Below, in pieces: positions 1-9,618 of a stretch of DNA of 64,000 bases. The stretch's first letter is position 1; every line of letters starts with the position of its first letter. Location: NCBI RefSeq assembly GCF_027812955.1, contig NZ_JAPYZV010000009.1:1-64000 (forward strand). The letters are read 5' to 3'. The notes beneath the pieces are model-generated. The model ran no database searches. It worked only from the letters and a program-made list of their open reading frames with translations, and was not told the DNA's origin. Made by a program: the position numbers and the translations under genes. The stretch is from Pedococcus sp. 5OH_020 (GTDB lineage Bacteria; Actinomycetota; Actinomycetes; Actinomycetales; Dermatophilaceae).

Positions 1-114
1 GGACTCCTTCGGATGAGTACTTGGCCGTACACACCGAAGATCCCGCCGATGGCCCCAACACCTCCGAAGCCGCGCCGATCACTCCCAAAGTCCACCACTG
101 GGCGGGACGCTCAC
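1..114 (-). mobile_element. IS256-type element, left-end fragment
   Basis: This 114-bp stretch is the reverse complement of 39961-40074 with only about five mismatches and no gaps. At the second site the same DNA lies directly upstream of a transposase start of the IS256 (Mutator) type, so it is read as the untranslated left end of such an element. Here the transposase would lie to the left of the window on the minus strand. The probable outer end is the GTGAGCGTCCCGCCCAG sequence on the minus strand at 98-114. The element boundary is inferred only from where the two copies stop matching. Confidence 0.7.
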
Positions 115-180
115 ATGGGCCATGCGTCGATCGCCACCACGAACAACGTCGTCGACGGGTGGGGACCAGTCAAGCGAACC
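115..180 (+). pseudogene. tyrosine recombinase C-terminal remnant
   Basis: Directly next to the IS256 end the plus strand reads HMGHASIATTNNV, which resembles the GHxSIxTT...Y segment around the catalytic His and Tyr of phage-type integrases. The catalytic tyrosine and everything upstream are missing, and the frame soon loses similarity. The simplest reading is that an IS256 insertion cut a recombinase gene and the tail decayed. The match is short, so chance similarity remains possible. Confidence 0.35.
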
Positions 181-522
181 TTCTGCGGCGAGATAAGCCG
201 GTGTCCTTGGCGCGCGCGAGCTGCCACTCGTTTGTCAGTCCGTGAGGATCGGCAGCACGTTGCGAGACGGACTGCTGCGATCATGGAAGATCCGTGCCGC
301 GGATGAGAAGGGCGGCTCGGAGTACGTGAAAACCGTCGACGCCTTCCTCGCCCTTGGTCGACATTTGGCAGCGCAAGGCAATGGCCCGGCCCATCGCCGT
401 CAAGAAAGGTGCGTTACCGGCTGGGGAAGATCCAGGCGTCCTGAGGGTTGATCTCCGGGACGTCGACACACGTTTTCTGTTTCGGGCTCGGTCCAGGCGG
501 CGTTACCTCGCCAATGACCCGC
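181..522. other. stretch without a supported gene
   Basis: Several overlapping open frames exist on both strands, but none has a convincing ribosome binding site, recognisable motif or family resemblance. It probably represents decayed DNA between the recombinase remnant and the 3' end of the CGNR regulator gene. Confidence 0.4.
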
Positions 523-1128
523 TCACTGACCCTGGCTGTTCTGAGCCCGTTTCCGTGCGCGATGCGCTTGCAGGTTGGCGAGGTTGCCGCAGACCCCGAC
601 GTCGTGCCACGCGCGGCTGTTATTGCGGGAGCGGTCGAAGAAGGCGGCCGAGCAGCGGTGGTTGCGGCAGGTCTTGAGCCGTCGCCAGGTGTTGACGCGC
701 TGGGCGTCGTAGATCTCAATGAGCAGGAGGGAGGCAACGTACCGCCAGCCCTTTCCCGACGGCAGCGCTCGCACCCGGCCAGCGTCGCCCACCTGTAGGA
801 GGCTGGTCGCTGAAAGGGAGATTCGATGTTCTTCCTCCGCGTTATCGGCGCCGGCGCCGGCACGGATGAGTCCGACCAGGTCAGTCCGAAGTGCCCGCAG
901 ATGCACGAGGTCGGCCTCGCCCAGTACGACGGCGGTCCCGGCGACCTCTCGCGCGCGGGCCCATTCTTCGACTGCAGCGTCGAGCCAGGCCTGTGCCGCC
1001 GGCAGATCGGCCAGGAGGTCCGTCCCTCGCGGAATCCCCGCCGGGAGCGTGTTCACGAAGTCCTGCACCAGCGCGAGGCTGGCAGGTGCGGCGTCGAGTT
1101 GGTAACGGGTGGTGGCCGGCCAGCTCAT
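523..1128 (-). CDS. CGNR zinc-finger / ABATE-domain regulator
   Basis: The 201-residue protein has an N-terminal helical ABATE-type (DUF1470-like) region, thought to sense a ligand. It is followed by a C-terminal zinc finger visible as CRNHRCSAAFFDRSRN and WHDVGVCGN. These two blocks supply the cysteines and histidine expected of the CGNR family, whose members are presumed DNA-binding regulators. The arginine of the name motif is replaced by leucine (CGNL), which is unusual. The start overlaps the stop of the enoyl-CoA hydratase gene by ATGA, so the two are translationally coupled. It is the last gene of the four-gene minus-strand operon and may regulate it. The family assignment is firm; the target is inferred. 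Confidence 0.8.
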   Translation of the reverse strand: MSWPATTRYQLDAAPASLALVQDFVNTLPAGIPRGTDLLADLPAAQAWLDAAVEEWARAREVAGTAVVLGEADLVHLRALRTDLVGLIRAGAGADNAEEEHRISLSATSLLQVGDAGRVRALPSGKGWRYVASLLLIEIYDAQRVNTWRRLKTCRNHRCSAAFFDRSRNNSRAWHDVGVCGNLANLQAHRARKRAQNSQGQ

Positions 1129-1913
1129 CAGCGCCCCTCGAACTCGAAGTCGGGTCGGGCCCGGCCCGACGCGAGCGCCTCCACGGCGCCACGCAGTGCC
1201 ATCTGAGCATCGTGCGTCTCGAACAGCGGCATCGAGACGTCGAACATGGCCTGATCGGCGGCCACAACGCCCCCCGCGGACCAGGCACGCAGTAGCGCCT
1301 TGTGCGCGGCGTGGGCGCGGGTGGGCCCGTGCGCCAACTTCGAGGCCAGCTCGAGGGCCTCCTCATACAGAACGTCGTCCGCGACCACCCGATTGACCAC
1401 ACCCGCCTCGGCCATCGTGCGAGCAGGTACCCGCTCGGAGGTCAGCGCCCACTCCAGGGCGCGTGCGCGGCCAGCGCGTTCGGCGACCCGGTAGATCCCG
1501 CCCATGATTGTACTGATCGCGATCGTCTGCTCGGGGTGCCCGAAGTGCGCCGACTCGCCCGCAAGGATCACATCGGCGCGAAGCGCGAGTTCGAACCCAC
1601 CCCCGAGGCACAGCCCCTGGACGGCCGCGACCACCGGCACGGGAAGCCGCTCGAAGCGGTTGAAGACGTCTAGATAGCGGGTGAATGTGGCGCGCAGTTC
1701 GTTCGTCGGCGTACCCGGCCACGTTCGGATGTCGCCACCGAAGCTGAAGTCGGCACCCTCGGCCCTGAGCACGACCGCCCGGGCGGTGCTCTCGATGGCG
1801 TCCATCGATTCCGCCAGCTCGGCGACCATCTGGTCGTCGATCCGGTTCTGCGGTGCGTGGTTCAGCACGAGAACGGCGACCTGGTCCTCCATGTGATGGG
1901 TCACATGCGACAT
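1128..1913 (-). CDS. enoyl-CoA hydratase/isomerase family protein
   Basis: This crotonase-fold enzyme of 261 residues would hydrate or isomerise an acyl-CoA double bond in the cytoplasm. The family's oxyanion-hole elements are visible as FSFGGDIRTW and GLCLGGGFELALRADVI. An acidic residue at HPEQTIA fits the position of a catalytic glutamate. The start is placed at MSHVTHHMED because GAGGAGC lies six bases upstream; a longer frame to 1994 would overlap the previous hydrolase gene. It sits between an alpha/beta hydrolase and the CGNR regulator, so the operon probably handles a small ester or acyl compound. The substrate cannot be told from sequence. Confidence 0.85.
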   Translation of the reverse strand: MSHVTHHMEDQVAVLVLNHAPQNRIDDQMVAELAESMDAIESTARAVVLRAEGADFSFGGDIRTWPGTPTNELRATFTRYLDVFNRFERLPVPVVAAVQGLCLGGGFELALRADVILAGESAHFGHPEQTIAISTIMGGIYRVAERAGRARALEWALTSERVPARTMAEAGVVNRVVADDVLYEEALELASKLAHGPTRAHAAHKALLRAWSAGGVVAADQAMFDVSMPLFETHDAQMALRGAVEALASGRARPDFEFEGR

Positions 1914-1957
1914 TGCTGCTCCTCTTTGTGACAGGTGGGGCTGTGAGAGGTGGGGGC

Positions 1958-2863
1958 TCACGGGGAACTGTTCAGGAGGTGGGTGCGGAACCATGCGACA
2001 GCTTCACCGCTGGCCCGGGTGAACTGGGACAGGTACGGCTCGAAGTGTCCACCGGGGACCAGGCACAGGCGCTTGGGCTGGAGTGCTCGCTCGTATGCGT
2101 CCAGTGCGAGATCGGTCGGGGTAACCGTGTCATAAGTGGCCACCACCATGAGCAATGGCGTCGGGGAGATCCGGGCGATCCAGTTGCCCGGTTCGTACAT
2201 CCGCGCCGCGCGGGTCGAGCGCACGGTGACCGAGTTCTCCCAGATGCCGTCCGGGATCGGCTGGAGGTAGAACTCCACGGCGTCCGAGGCCCGGTACGAG
2301 GCCGGAACCGTCGGGTCCTTGCTGACGACGGCCTGCGTGGTCGGCGTCTCGCCCCGGGCCTGGGCGCGCTCGTCCGCAGCCAGCATCTCCTCCAAGGCCG
2401 CCATGCTGTCAGGCTGCACTCGGCGCTGCATCTGCTCGTAGCCGTTGATGATCGGCACCTGCGAGACCACGCACTTCACTCGAGGGTCGGTGGCTGAGAG
2501 AACGATCGCGTGGCCGCCGGCGAAGCTGGTGCCCCACACCCCGATCCGGTCGGGGTCAACGGCGGGGTGCGCCTCGAGGAAGGAGATGGCTCGTCGCCAG
2601 TCCTTGATCTGCTGCCATGGGTCAACGTCCTGACGAGGGCTGCCATCACTGGCGCCGAAGGACCTGTGGTCATGGAGCAGGACCGCGAACCCTGCCTCGG
2701 CAAATGCTAGGGCGAACGGCTCGATGCCGTGCTCCTTGGTGCCGGCATAGCCGTGCGCCATCGTGATCCCTGGGTGCGGTCCGGGACCGTCTGGCTCGAA
2801 GAGCCAGCCTCGCAGGGTGACCTCACCCTCAGCCGGGAACTCGACGTCAGTTCGTCGAACCAT
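1958..2863 (-). CDS. alpha/beta hydrolase (dienelactone hydrolase-like)
   Basis: This 301-residue soluble hydrolase has the canonical order of the fold: an oxyanion region MAHGYAGTKEHGIE, a nucleophile elbow GTSFAGG, an acid at ATYDTVTP and a catalytic histidine at PGGHFEPY. Such enzymes hydrolyse esters or thioesters. The start has AAGGAG eight bases upstream. It is the second gene of the minus-strand operon, 25 bases after the larger hydrolase. The family is secure, but whether it is an esterase, lactonase or thioesterase is open. Confidence 0.85.
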   Translation of the reverse strand: MVRRTDVEFPAEGEVTLRGWLFEPDGPGPHPGITMAHGYAGTKEHGIEPFALAFAEAGFAVLLHDHRSFGASDGSPRQDVDPWQQIKDWRRAISFLEAHPAVDPDRIGVWGTSFAGGHAIVLSATDPRVKCVVSQVPIINGYEQMQRRVQPDSMAALEEMLAADERAQARGETPTTQAVVSKDPTVPASYRASDAVEFYLQPIPDGIWENSVTVRSTRAARMYEPGNWIARISPTPLLMVVATYDTVTPTDLALDAYERALQPKRLCLVPGGHFEPYLSQFTRASGEAVAWFRTHLLNSSP

Positions 2864-2888
2864 GGTCGTCAGCTCCTTCGAGGCCGGA

Positions 2889-4067
2889 TCAGATGTCGTT
2901 AGGGTAGAAGTGGGCGGCGTCGATAACGCCGGCTAACCGGCGACGGAGCTCGGCGGAGAAGCGGAGGCCGGCCGAGAGGGGCCGGTGGTGGATGGCGGCT
3001 CGCGTGACCTGGCCCGCTTCGTTCCTGGTGAGCACCGTGATACCGCTGAGCCGGACTTCGCCGAAGGCGACAGCCTCCCACTCGAGGTAGGTGCGGTCTC
3101 CCTTCGTGGCCTCGTGGGTGAACTCCAGGGCGTCGTAGATGTTGCTCGCCACGCCCATGACCTGTTTGACGTTTCCGCGGCCCTCGACGGGAATCATCAG
3201 TACGGCAGCCTCGAGAACGACGTCCTCAGCGAATGCCTCCGCAAAGGAATCGGCGGACTTCTCGGCAAAGGCGCGCGTCCACCCGGCGCCTCCTCCCGCG
3301 GAGGAGCGACATTCCTCGATGAACGTGTCGAGCACCGCGGCAACCTGAGCCGGCTGCTCGACGTGGGCCCAATGTCCGGCGTCCTCGATCACCTCTGTAC
3401 GCACCGATGTGAACCGTGGCACGACGGCGGCGGCCGTAAGCTCGTCCGTGACGAACGGGTCGCCGCTCCCCCGCAGCACCAGCACCGGGCCGCCGTACCT
3501 GCTCTTCTTCTGCCCGTCGTTGTGCCCGTTGTTCCATGTGTCCGCCAACTCTCGGACAACCTCGGGCCGAAGTTGAGTGCCTGCCTCCACAAGCCGGTCC
3601 AGGTCATCATCGGCCAACGCGACCGACAGCTGTCGACGTGCCGCGCGCTGTGCCTCCGAGCCGCGTTCGCCGAGCGACCGAAAGGGCTCGACGGCCTCGT
3701 CCGGCAGGTTCGTCCCTGCGAGCGGCACCGGAGTCATGAGCACCAGGCCGCGGGCGGTCTGGTGACGGTCGGCAGCGACCAGTTCGGCGATCGCTGCGCC
3801 CATGCTCTGTCCCACGATCACGAACGGCTTGTCCAGCCGGTCCACCACGGCGCCCACCTCGGCCGCGAGCCGGTCGTAGGTGAACGGGCCCGGGACATCG
3901 GCCTTCTCGCCACAGCCATAGAGGTCGACCTGGATCGTCTCGACGTCGGTGACCAGACGGTTCACCACGTCGTCCCACGCGTGTCGATCGTCGAGGAATC
4001 CATGTACCAACACGACCGCGAGGTCGTCGCTTCCAGGTTGGAGGAGTTCGTCGGTGGAACTGGTCAT
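2889..4067 (-). CDS. alpha/beta hydrolase fused to an NTF2-like domain
   Basis: Residues 1 to about 255 form an alpha/beta hydrolase with VLVHGF near the N terminus, nucleophile elbow GQSMGAA, acid at GSGDPF and histidine at DAGHWAHVE. Residues from about 262 to 392 look like a SnoaL/NTF2-type alpha+beta domain, with AFAEKSADSFAEAFAEDV and strands such as EVRLSGITVLTRNEAG. NTF2-like domains act as small-molecule pockets, isomerases or cyclases, so the fusion suggests two sequential steps on one substrate. It is the first gene of the operon; no clear promoter was found in the decayed DNA upstream. The fusion is directly visible, and its function is inference. Confidence 0.75.
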   Translation of the reverse strand: MTSSTDELLQPGSDDLAVVLVHGFLDDRHAWDDVVNRLVTDVETIQVDLYGCGEKADVPGPFTYDRLAAEVGAVVDRLDKPFVIVGQSMGAAIAELVAADRHQTARGLVLMTPVPLAGTNLPDEAVEPFRSLGERGSEAQRAARRQLSVALADDDLDRLVEAGTQLRPEVVRELADTWNNGHNDGQKKSRYGGPVLVLRGSGDPFVTDELTAAAVVPRFTSVRTEVIEDAGHWAHVEQPAQVAAVLDTFIEECRSSAGGGAGWTRAFAEKSADSFAEAFAEDVVLEAAVLMIPVEGRGNVKQVMGVASNIYDALEFTHEATKGDRTYLEWEAVAFGEVRLSGITVLTRNEAGQVTRAAIHHRPLSAGLRFSAELRRRLAGVIDAAHFYPNDI

Positions 4068-5105
4068 GAGCGTGGTCCTGTTCTCTTCGAGGGACGAGGA
4101 CCCGCGTCCTCGCTACTAGATGAAAGAACCATAGGACTGTTACCTCTTTCCCACAAGAGGCAGTCGACGGCAGATTCCGGCGAATTTCCATGCAGCCCTC
4201 TGCGCGTCCGGTGCCGTCGGCCCCGACCGCTGCGAAGAGGGCCAAGGCGTCCCCAAAGGCGCTCACGGCTTGGCATGGACGGACGGAGAGGCGGCATCGC
4301 AGGAGTACCACTCCTCGGGCGTCGCGCTCTTCGGCCGGCCGCGTGAAGTCCGTCAAATACCGCGGCGATGCCTCCAGGACCACCGGGTCGTCCGAGATGC
4401 GGGCAGCTTGTGGCCGGCCAGACTTTGGCCGGGTCCAACGCCTCGAGCCGCCCGAGGTGTTGAGGCGGTTCTGCGGCTATTTGTCCAAGGTGAGGTCGCG
4501 ATTCCTGCCTGGACCGCTATGTCGACAGTCGTGGGGGAGTTCTACCGAACCCGACGGCGTCCACATCGGTCCACTCCCAGTGGAGAAATGTAGGCGTTCC
4601 TGTACTTGCAATGCTGCTCGAATCGCCTGCCGCTCGCGGGAACCGCGGTGCGGAACGGTCTAGTCCTCGCTGGCGGGGGCGCCGCCCTGTCCCTGCTCGT
4701 CCCTGCTCGTCGCCGAAGGCGGCTGCGCCAGGGGATCGCAAATCTACGTCGGCCTGGCCGCCCCGGTGGTCGCCGAACGGTGCGTGGATGTGGGGGCCGA
4801 CGGGGGGAAATTACGGCGAGGCATACCTCTGAGGCAGCACTCCGATCCTTGGCTAGTTCAACGATGACGACGCGACCGCAGCCGCGGCCCCAAACGGCTG
4901 GTTCCGCACCGGCGACGTCGGCGCGACCGCACTCTCACGGTTCTTCGAGCGGCGGGATCCCAGGAAGGCGGCCGGCCCGGCACAAGGCCCCAAGCCGGTG
5001 CTCTTGGGGCGCCGCCAGCGTCGACCGGAAAGATCCGAGGGGCCGGCCCTGCGTGACAGGGCATCGAGCGTCAGCGGTCCCCTGGAGCGCTGGCCCGACC
5101 TTGCA
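4068..5105. other. gene-poor, probably decayed stretch
   Basis: About one kilobase between the hydrolase operon and the flavin reductase gene lacks any frame with a ribosome binding site and family resemblance. A short acyl-CoA synthetase motif near 4893-4922 suggests that at least part is a decayed gene. The rest shows no recognisable structure. Confidence 0.5.
4866..4925 (+). pseudogene. acyl-CoA synthetase (AMP-binding) remnant
   Basis: In one plus-strand frame the DNA reads DDATAAAAPNGWFRTGDVGA. This matches the highly conserved A8 core motif region (GWFRTGDVG) of adenylate-forming acyl-CoA synthetases. The flanking frame is interrupted and no intact N- or C-terminal domain is present. 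Remnants such as VVAERCVDV just upstream could be from the same gene. An acyl-CoA ligase would fit an acyl-CoA pathway with the enoyl-CoA hydratase nearby. The motif is seen; the ancestry is inferred. Confidence 0.4.
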
Positions 5106-5816
5106 CTACCCCACCACGCTGCCGGCCGGCGTCCAGGTTGGCCCGTCGATGGCGGAGTAGGACTCGCCCAGCGCGTCGAGTCTCTTCATTCGCCGTCCCG
5201 TGAGCTCGACCATCAGCTTCTCGTCGAGTGGGGGTACGAAGGCGTTGTCGACCAGGGTGTACTCCGCCGCTAGACGGCCTACCGGGTGGATGCCACCGAA
5301 GTCGACGCGTCCGTTCACGTACAGGTCGTCGCGGATGTTGAAGCCGACCACATCGCCTACCACGAGGTGGCTCAGGCCGTCCGGGGACGGCACGAGCATG
5401 GAGACCTTGCACTCCAGGGCGATCGGGGCTCCCTTGATCCGTGGCGGCTTGACCATGGCCGAGGCCTCGCGCTCCACGCCGATCGCCTCGAACTCGTCCA
5501 CGTCGGGCTCGAACTCGATGGCGCTGCGATGGACCGCCGTCACCTGCGGAAGGGTCGCGAGGTTCGTCACGAACTCTCCCGTATCGCGGATGTTGACGAA
5601 TGTGTCCTTGAGCGTGACCCGGTCCGACCGGGGCTGGATCGAGAGTGAGATCCGTGGAGGCTTGCGCCCCACGCACGTGAAGAAGGAGATCGGGGCTATG
5701 TTGCCGACCCCTTCCGTCGAAACCGTGCTCACCCAGGCGATGGGCCGCGGGATGATGCTTCCGATGAGCAGCTTGTAGGCCGACGTCTCGTCGAGGTCCT
5801 CTGAGTCGATGATCAT
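5106..5816 (-). CDS. flavin reductase-like FMN-binding protein
   Basis: The 236-residue protein begins MIIDSEDLDETSAYKLLIG and contains IIPRPIAWVST, NIAPISFFTCV and GEFVTNLA. These are hallmarks of the flavin reductase (FMN-binding split-barrel) family. Such proteins reduce FMN with NAD(P)H for a partner monooxygenase, or act as flavoprotein oxidoreductases. The ATG at 5816 is chosen because the family N terminus begins there; the open frame upstream is not conserved-looking. No monooxygenase partner is adjacent, so its partner and role are unknown. It stands alone between decayed DNA and a divergent-looking spacer. Confidence 0.8.
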   Translation of the reverse strand: MIIDSEDLDETSAYKLLIGSIIPRPIAWVSTVSTEGVGNIAPISFFTCVGRKPPRISLSIQPRSDRVTLKDTFVNIRDTGEFVTNLATLPQVTAVHRSAIEFEPDVDEFEAIGVEREASAMVKPPRIKGAPIALECKVSMLVPSPDGLSHLVVGDVVGFNIRDDLYVNGRVDFGGIHPVGRLAAEYTLVDNAFVPPLDEKLMVELTGRRMKRLDALGESYSAIDGPTWTPAGSVVG

Positions 5817-6413
5817 TTCGGGGGTCCTTAGTGTTGGAGGGCCAGAGAGTCTCGTTATTAGACCCTCCTTGTCAACCGCTGAGTCCGACTTTGTGAATAC
5901 CGTGCAGGACCCTTGCGCACCGGCGGAGGATTGGCCTGGGGAGACCGGAACGTGTGCTAGTGATGGGGAGCGGTGCCGATGGGAACGTGCGCAGGTCGCA
6001 TGTCGACGCCTGTTGGCCAGGTGTGAATGCTGGATCGAGCAGGATCCGGGGGGCCGGAGGCGCTGGGACGGGACCTGCGCCCGGAAGGCGGCATAGGACA
6101 ACAAGGGACTTTCGACCCCTATCCTTGGAGCTCGCGCACATGCATGCCGGGCTCGCCGAACCGGACTACACGCGATCTCGTCGCGCAATGCCAAGGATGA
6201 GACGTCCGCGACACCGCTCGAACGGCTTGTTCGTCGCCGGCTGGCCAAGGGCCGAGGACCAGACCCACCCGGTCAGCGCCATCATCAAGAACCCTCCGGG
6301 CGCCCTCGCGCGGAGCCCCCGCCTCTGCGACTGGGGCCGAGCCACCAACTTGGCGGGCCCATGCCATGAGCAACCGCAATCCTGCGGACATGTTGACGTC
6401 AGGCGCTGCGCCG
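5817..6413. other. intergenic stretch without a supported gene
   Basis: About 600 bases separate the flavin reductase start and the HxlR regulator stop. Open frames on both strands lack ribosome binding sites and recognisable motifs. It presumably contains the promoter of the flavin reductase gene, but no strong -35/-10 pair was identified. Confidence 0.4.
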
Positions 6414-6914
6414 TCAATCAATCGCGAAGCGGCGTTGGACTTCGGGTCGACTCTTGAGCCGTTCCGGGTAGCCGGGACCAATGCGCATCGAGCTGTCCTC
6501 GGCCCGCATCGGCTCCATGCAGGCCGCACAGACCACCTCGGCGTGAGTGTCCTGAGCGCAAGTGGCGTGATGCAAGATGACTGGGGCCCCATCGTCGCCG
6601 GCCAACCACCGGTCACCCCATCGGGACATTGCCGCTAACACCCCGAAGAAGTCCCTACCCTTGTCGGTTAGCAGGTACTCGTAGCGCCGCGGCTGACCGT
6701 CGTACATCTCCTTTTCCAGGAGGCCCTCGTCGACCAATCGACGCAGCCGGTCAGTCAGCGTATTCCGAGGAATCCCAAGCTCGTGCTGGAACTCATCGAA
6801 CCTGCGGATGCCGTAGAAGGCCTCCCGCATCACCAGCGGCGTCCACCCGTCCCCCAGCAGGTCCACCGTCTGCGCGATGGAGCATGGCCAGTCCGCAAAT
6901 GATGCCCTCCTCAT
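6414..6914 (-). CDS. HxlR-family winged-helix regulator
   Basis: The 166-residue protein starts with the typical HxlR arrangement: an N-terminal CSIAQTVDLLGDGWTPLVMR segment with one cysteine, then FDEFQHELGIPRNTLTDRL as recognition helix, and a wing with GQPRRYEYLLTDKG. A C-terminal extension holds further cysteines (ATCAQDT and CAACMEP), which might bind metal or sense redox state. HxlR proteins control small catabolic or stress operons, usually adjacent. Here the nearest downstream gene on the same strand is the flavin reductase about 600 bases away, a plausible target. The start ATG has only a weak ribosome binding site. Confidence 0.85.
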   Translation of the reverse strand: MRRASFADWPCSIAQTVDLLGDGWTPLVMREAFYGIRRFDEFQHELGIPRNTLTDRLRRLVDEGLLEKEMYDGQPRRYEYLLTDKGRDFFGVLAAMSRWGDRWLAGDDGAPVILHHATCAQDTHAEVVCAACMEPMRAEDSSMRIGPGYPERLKSRPEVQRRFAID

Positions 6915-7216
6915 GACCCCAGCATACGGGTCTCAAGATGAAACCTCGCAGTTGAGGGCTAGGCGATCGTTTCCGAATTCCGTCGCGTGCTCGCGCGTGA
7001 GCCGCCAGATGAGCCAGGCATCCACCATGCCGACGGCCAGCCTTGGCGCGATCCCGGCCCAAGGCCGCCCTCGCACAGGCGCCAGCAGGGAGCAGCGCGA
7101 GGCCGGCACAACACGCCGCGGACCTAGGTCTCCGTAGGTACGCGGTCGTAAGTGTCGACGGCGCTCGAAAACTGAACAGTTTCGGCGGTGACAAGTGAAC
7201 ACTCGACGATTGGAGA

Positions 7217-8478
7217 GTGATCACTTTGGAGGACTGGGCGCTGATCAGGAGGCTGGCTGCTGAGGGGGTTCCGAAGTCGCGGATCGCGGCGCGTTTGGGG
7301 ATCTCGCGGACCACGGTGATCAAGGCGGTGAGCTCTGATGAGCCGCCGCGGTATGACCGGGCGCCCCAGCCGACGTCGTTCACGGTGTTCGAGGCGAGGG
7401 TGCGGGCGTTGTTGGAGGAGACCCCGGACATGCCGGCCACGGTGTTGGCCGAGCGGGTCGGCTGGGCGGGATCGATTCGGTGGTTCAGCGAGAACGTCAG
7501 GCGGCTGCGGCCGCAGCAGCGGCCTGTCGATCCGGCGGACCGGTTGGTGTGGGAGCCCGGTGATGCGGCGCAGTGTGACTTGTGGTTCGCGCCGCGGAAG
7601 ATCCCGCTCGAGGACGGGAGCAGCACGCTGTTGCCGGTGCTGGTCATGTCGGCTGCGCACTCACGGTTCACGTTGGCCCGGATGATCCCGACCCGCAAGA
7701 CCGAGGACCTGCTGCTGGGGTCGTGGGAGCTGCTCAAACAGCTCGGCCGGGTCCCGCGCCGGTTGATCTGGGACAACGAGGGTGGCATCGGCCGCGGTCA
7801 GCGTCGTGCGGAGGGGGTTGCCGCGTTCATGGGGACCCTGGCGACCCGGCTGGTGCTGCTGCCACCGAACGACCCGGAGTCCAAGGGTCTGCTGGAGCGG
7901 CGCAACGGCTGGTTCGAGACCTCGTTCATGCCTGGCCGGTCCTTTGCGTCCCCGGCCGATTTCAACACCCAGCTGGGCGGCTGGCTGGCCACGGCGAACA
8001 CCCGGATGGTCCGCACGATCGGGGTCGCCCCGACCCAGCGGTTGGAAGCCGACCTGGCAGCGATGCTGCCGTTGCCGCCGATCCCGCTGCACCTGGGCTG
8101 GCGCAACCGGATCCGGCTGGGCCGCGACTACTACGTCCGTCTCGACACCAACGACTACTCCGTCAACCCTGCGGTCATCGGCCGGCTGGTCGATGTGAGC
8201 GCGGACCTCGACCGGGTCAGAGTGCGCGCCGACGGCCGGATCGTGGCCGAACACCCACGGGTGTGGGCGCGTGGGACCACGCTCACCGACCCCACCCATG
8301 TCGAGACCGCTGCGGTGTTGCGGCGCCGGTTCCAACAAGACCGCCGTCTGGTCGTCGGCGACCCGGCCCGGGACCTGGTCCGGGACCTGGCCGACTACGA
8401 CCGCGCCTTCGGACTCACCGACACCGACACCGGTCAAGGCGTCGACACCCAGGACGGCGACACGCAGGTAGGCAGCTG

Positions 8479-8479
<1 letters not shown>
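7217..8479 (+). CDS. istA: IS21 transposase IstA
   Basis: The 420-residue DDE transposase opens with a helix-turn-helix (LGISRTTVIKAV) that binds the element ends. It has the catalytic acids in DAAQCDLWF, LIWDNEGGIG and the glutamate in KGLLERRNGWFETSF. It starts with GTG after TGGAGA. Length and domain order are normal for IstA, so the protein looks intact. It needs the ATPase IstB, whose gene overlaps the istA stop and is damaged in this copy. Confidence 0.93.
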
Positions 8480-9285
<806 letters not shown>

Positions 9286-9387
9286 ACTGCTCAAACCGTT
9301 CACTTTTCAGGCGCCGAAACCGACCAGGATTGGAGCGCCGCCGACAGTAAGTCCCTCTGGACATCGGTGACAGTTGCGTCCTTCAGA

Positions 9388-9430
9388 GTGGATGCTCCTA
9401 TTGCTGTCAAGCAGCAGAAGGAGCATCCAC
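9388..9430 (-). terminator. nested hairpin after the sugar operon
   Basis: GTGGATGCTCCT at 9388-9399 pairs perfectly with AGGAGCATCCAC at 9419-9430, and the loop contains a second short stem (TGCTG with CAGCA). It lies about 190 bases downstream of the IclR gene stop on the minus strand, where the long catabolic operon should end. No strong U-run follows, so it may instead protect the 3' end of the message or be a relic of a repeat. Confidence 0.5.
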
Positions 9431-9618
9431 ATCGCGGGACTTGACCTCCCGCACAGACTTCACCGCAGCTTCCGCACGACCGCTCGATGGCCCACCGTGG
9501 CCGGACAGGCACATCCGACGCCAAGGAGCTGCTCGGACAACTCGTCCCTTGTCGGCACGCCACATTTTGAGCTAAGAGCGATGTGAATGGACTCAGAGGT
9601 CGCGACGCCGCCTGTCGG

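Noticed and set aside
2985-4346. Plus-strand open frame of 453 codons
   Set aside because: It is antisense to the alpha/beta hydrolase-NTF2 gene, which has clear catalytic motifs; the plus frame has none.
4190-4663. Plus-strand frames of 107-157 codons upstream of the hydrolase operon
   Set aside because: They are Arg/Pro/Ser-rich with no motif or start signal; only the short ligase motif further right could be supported.
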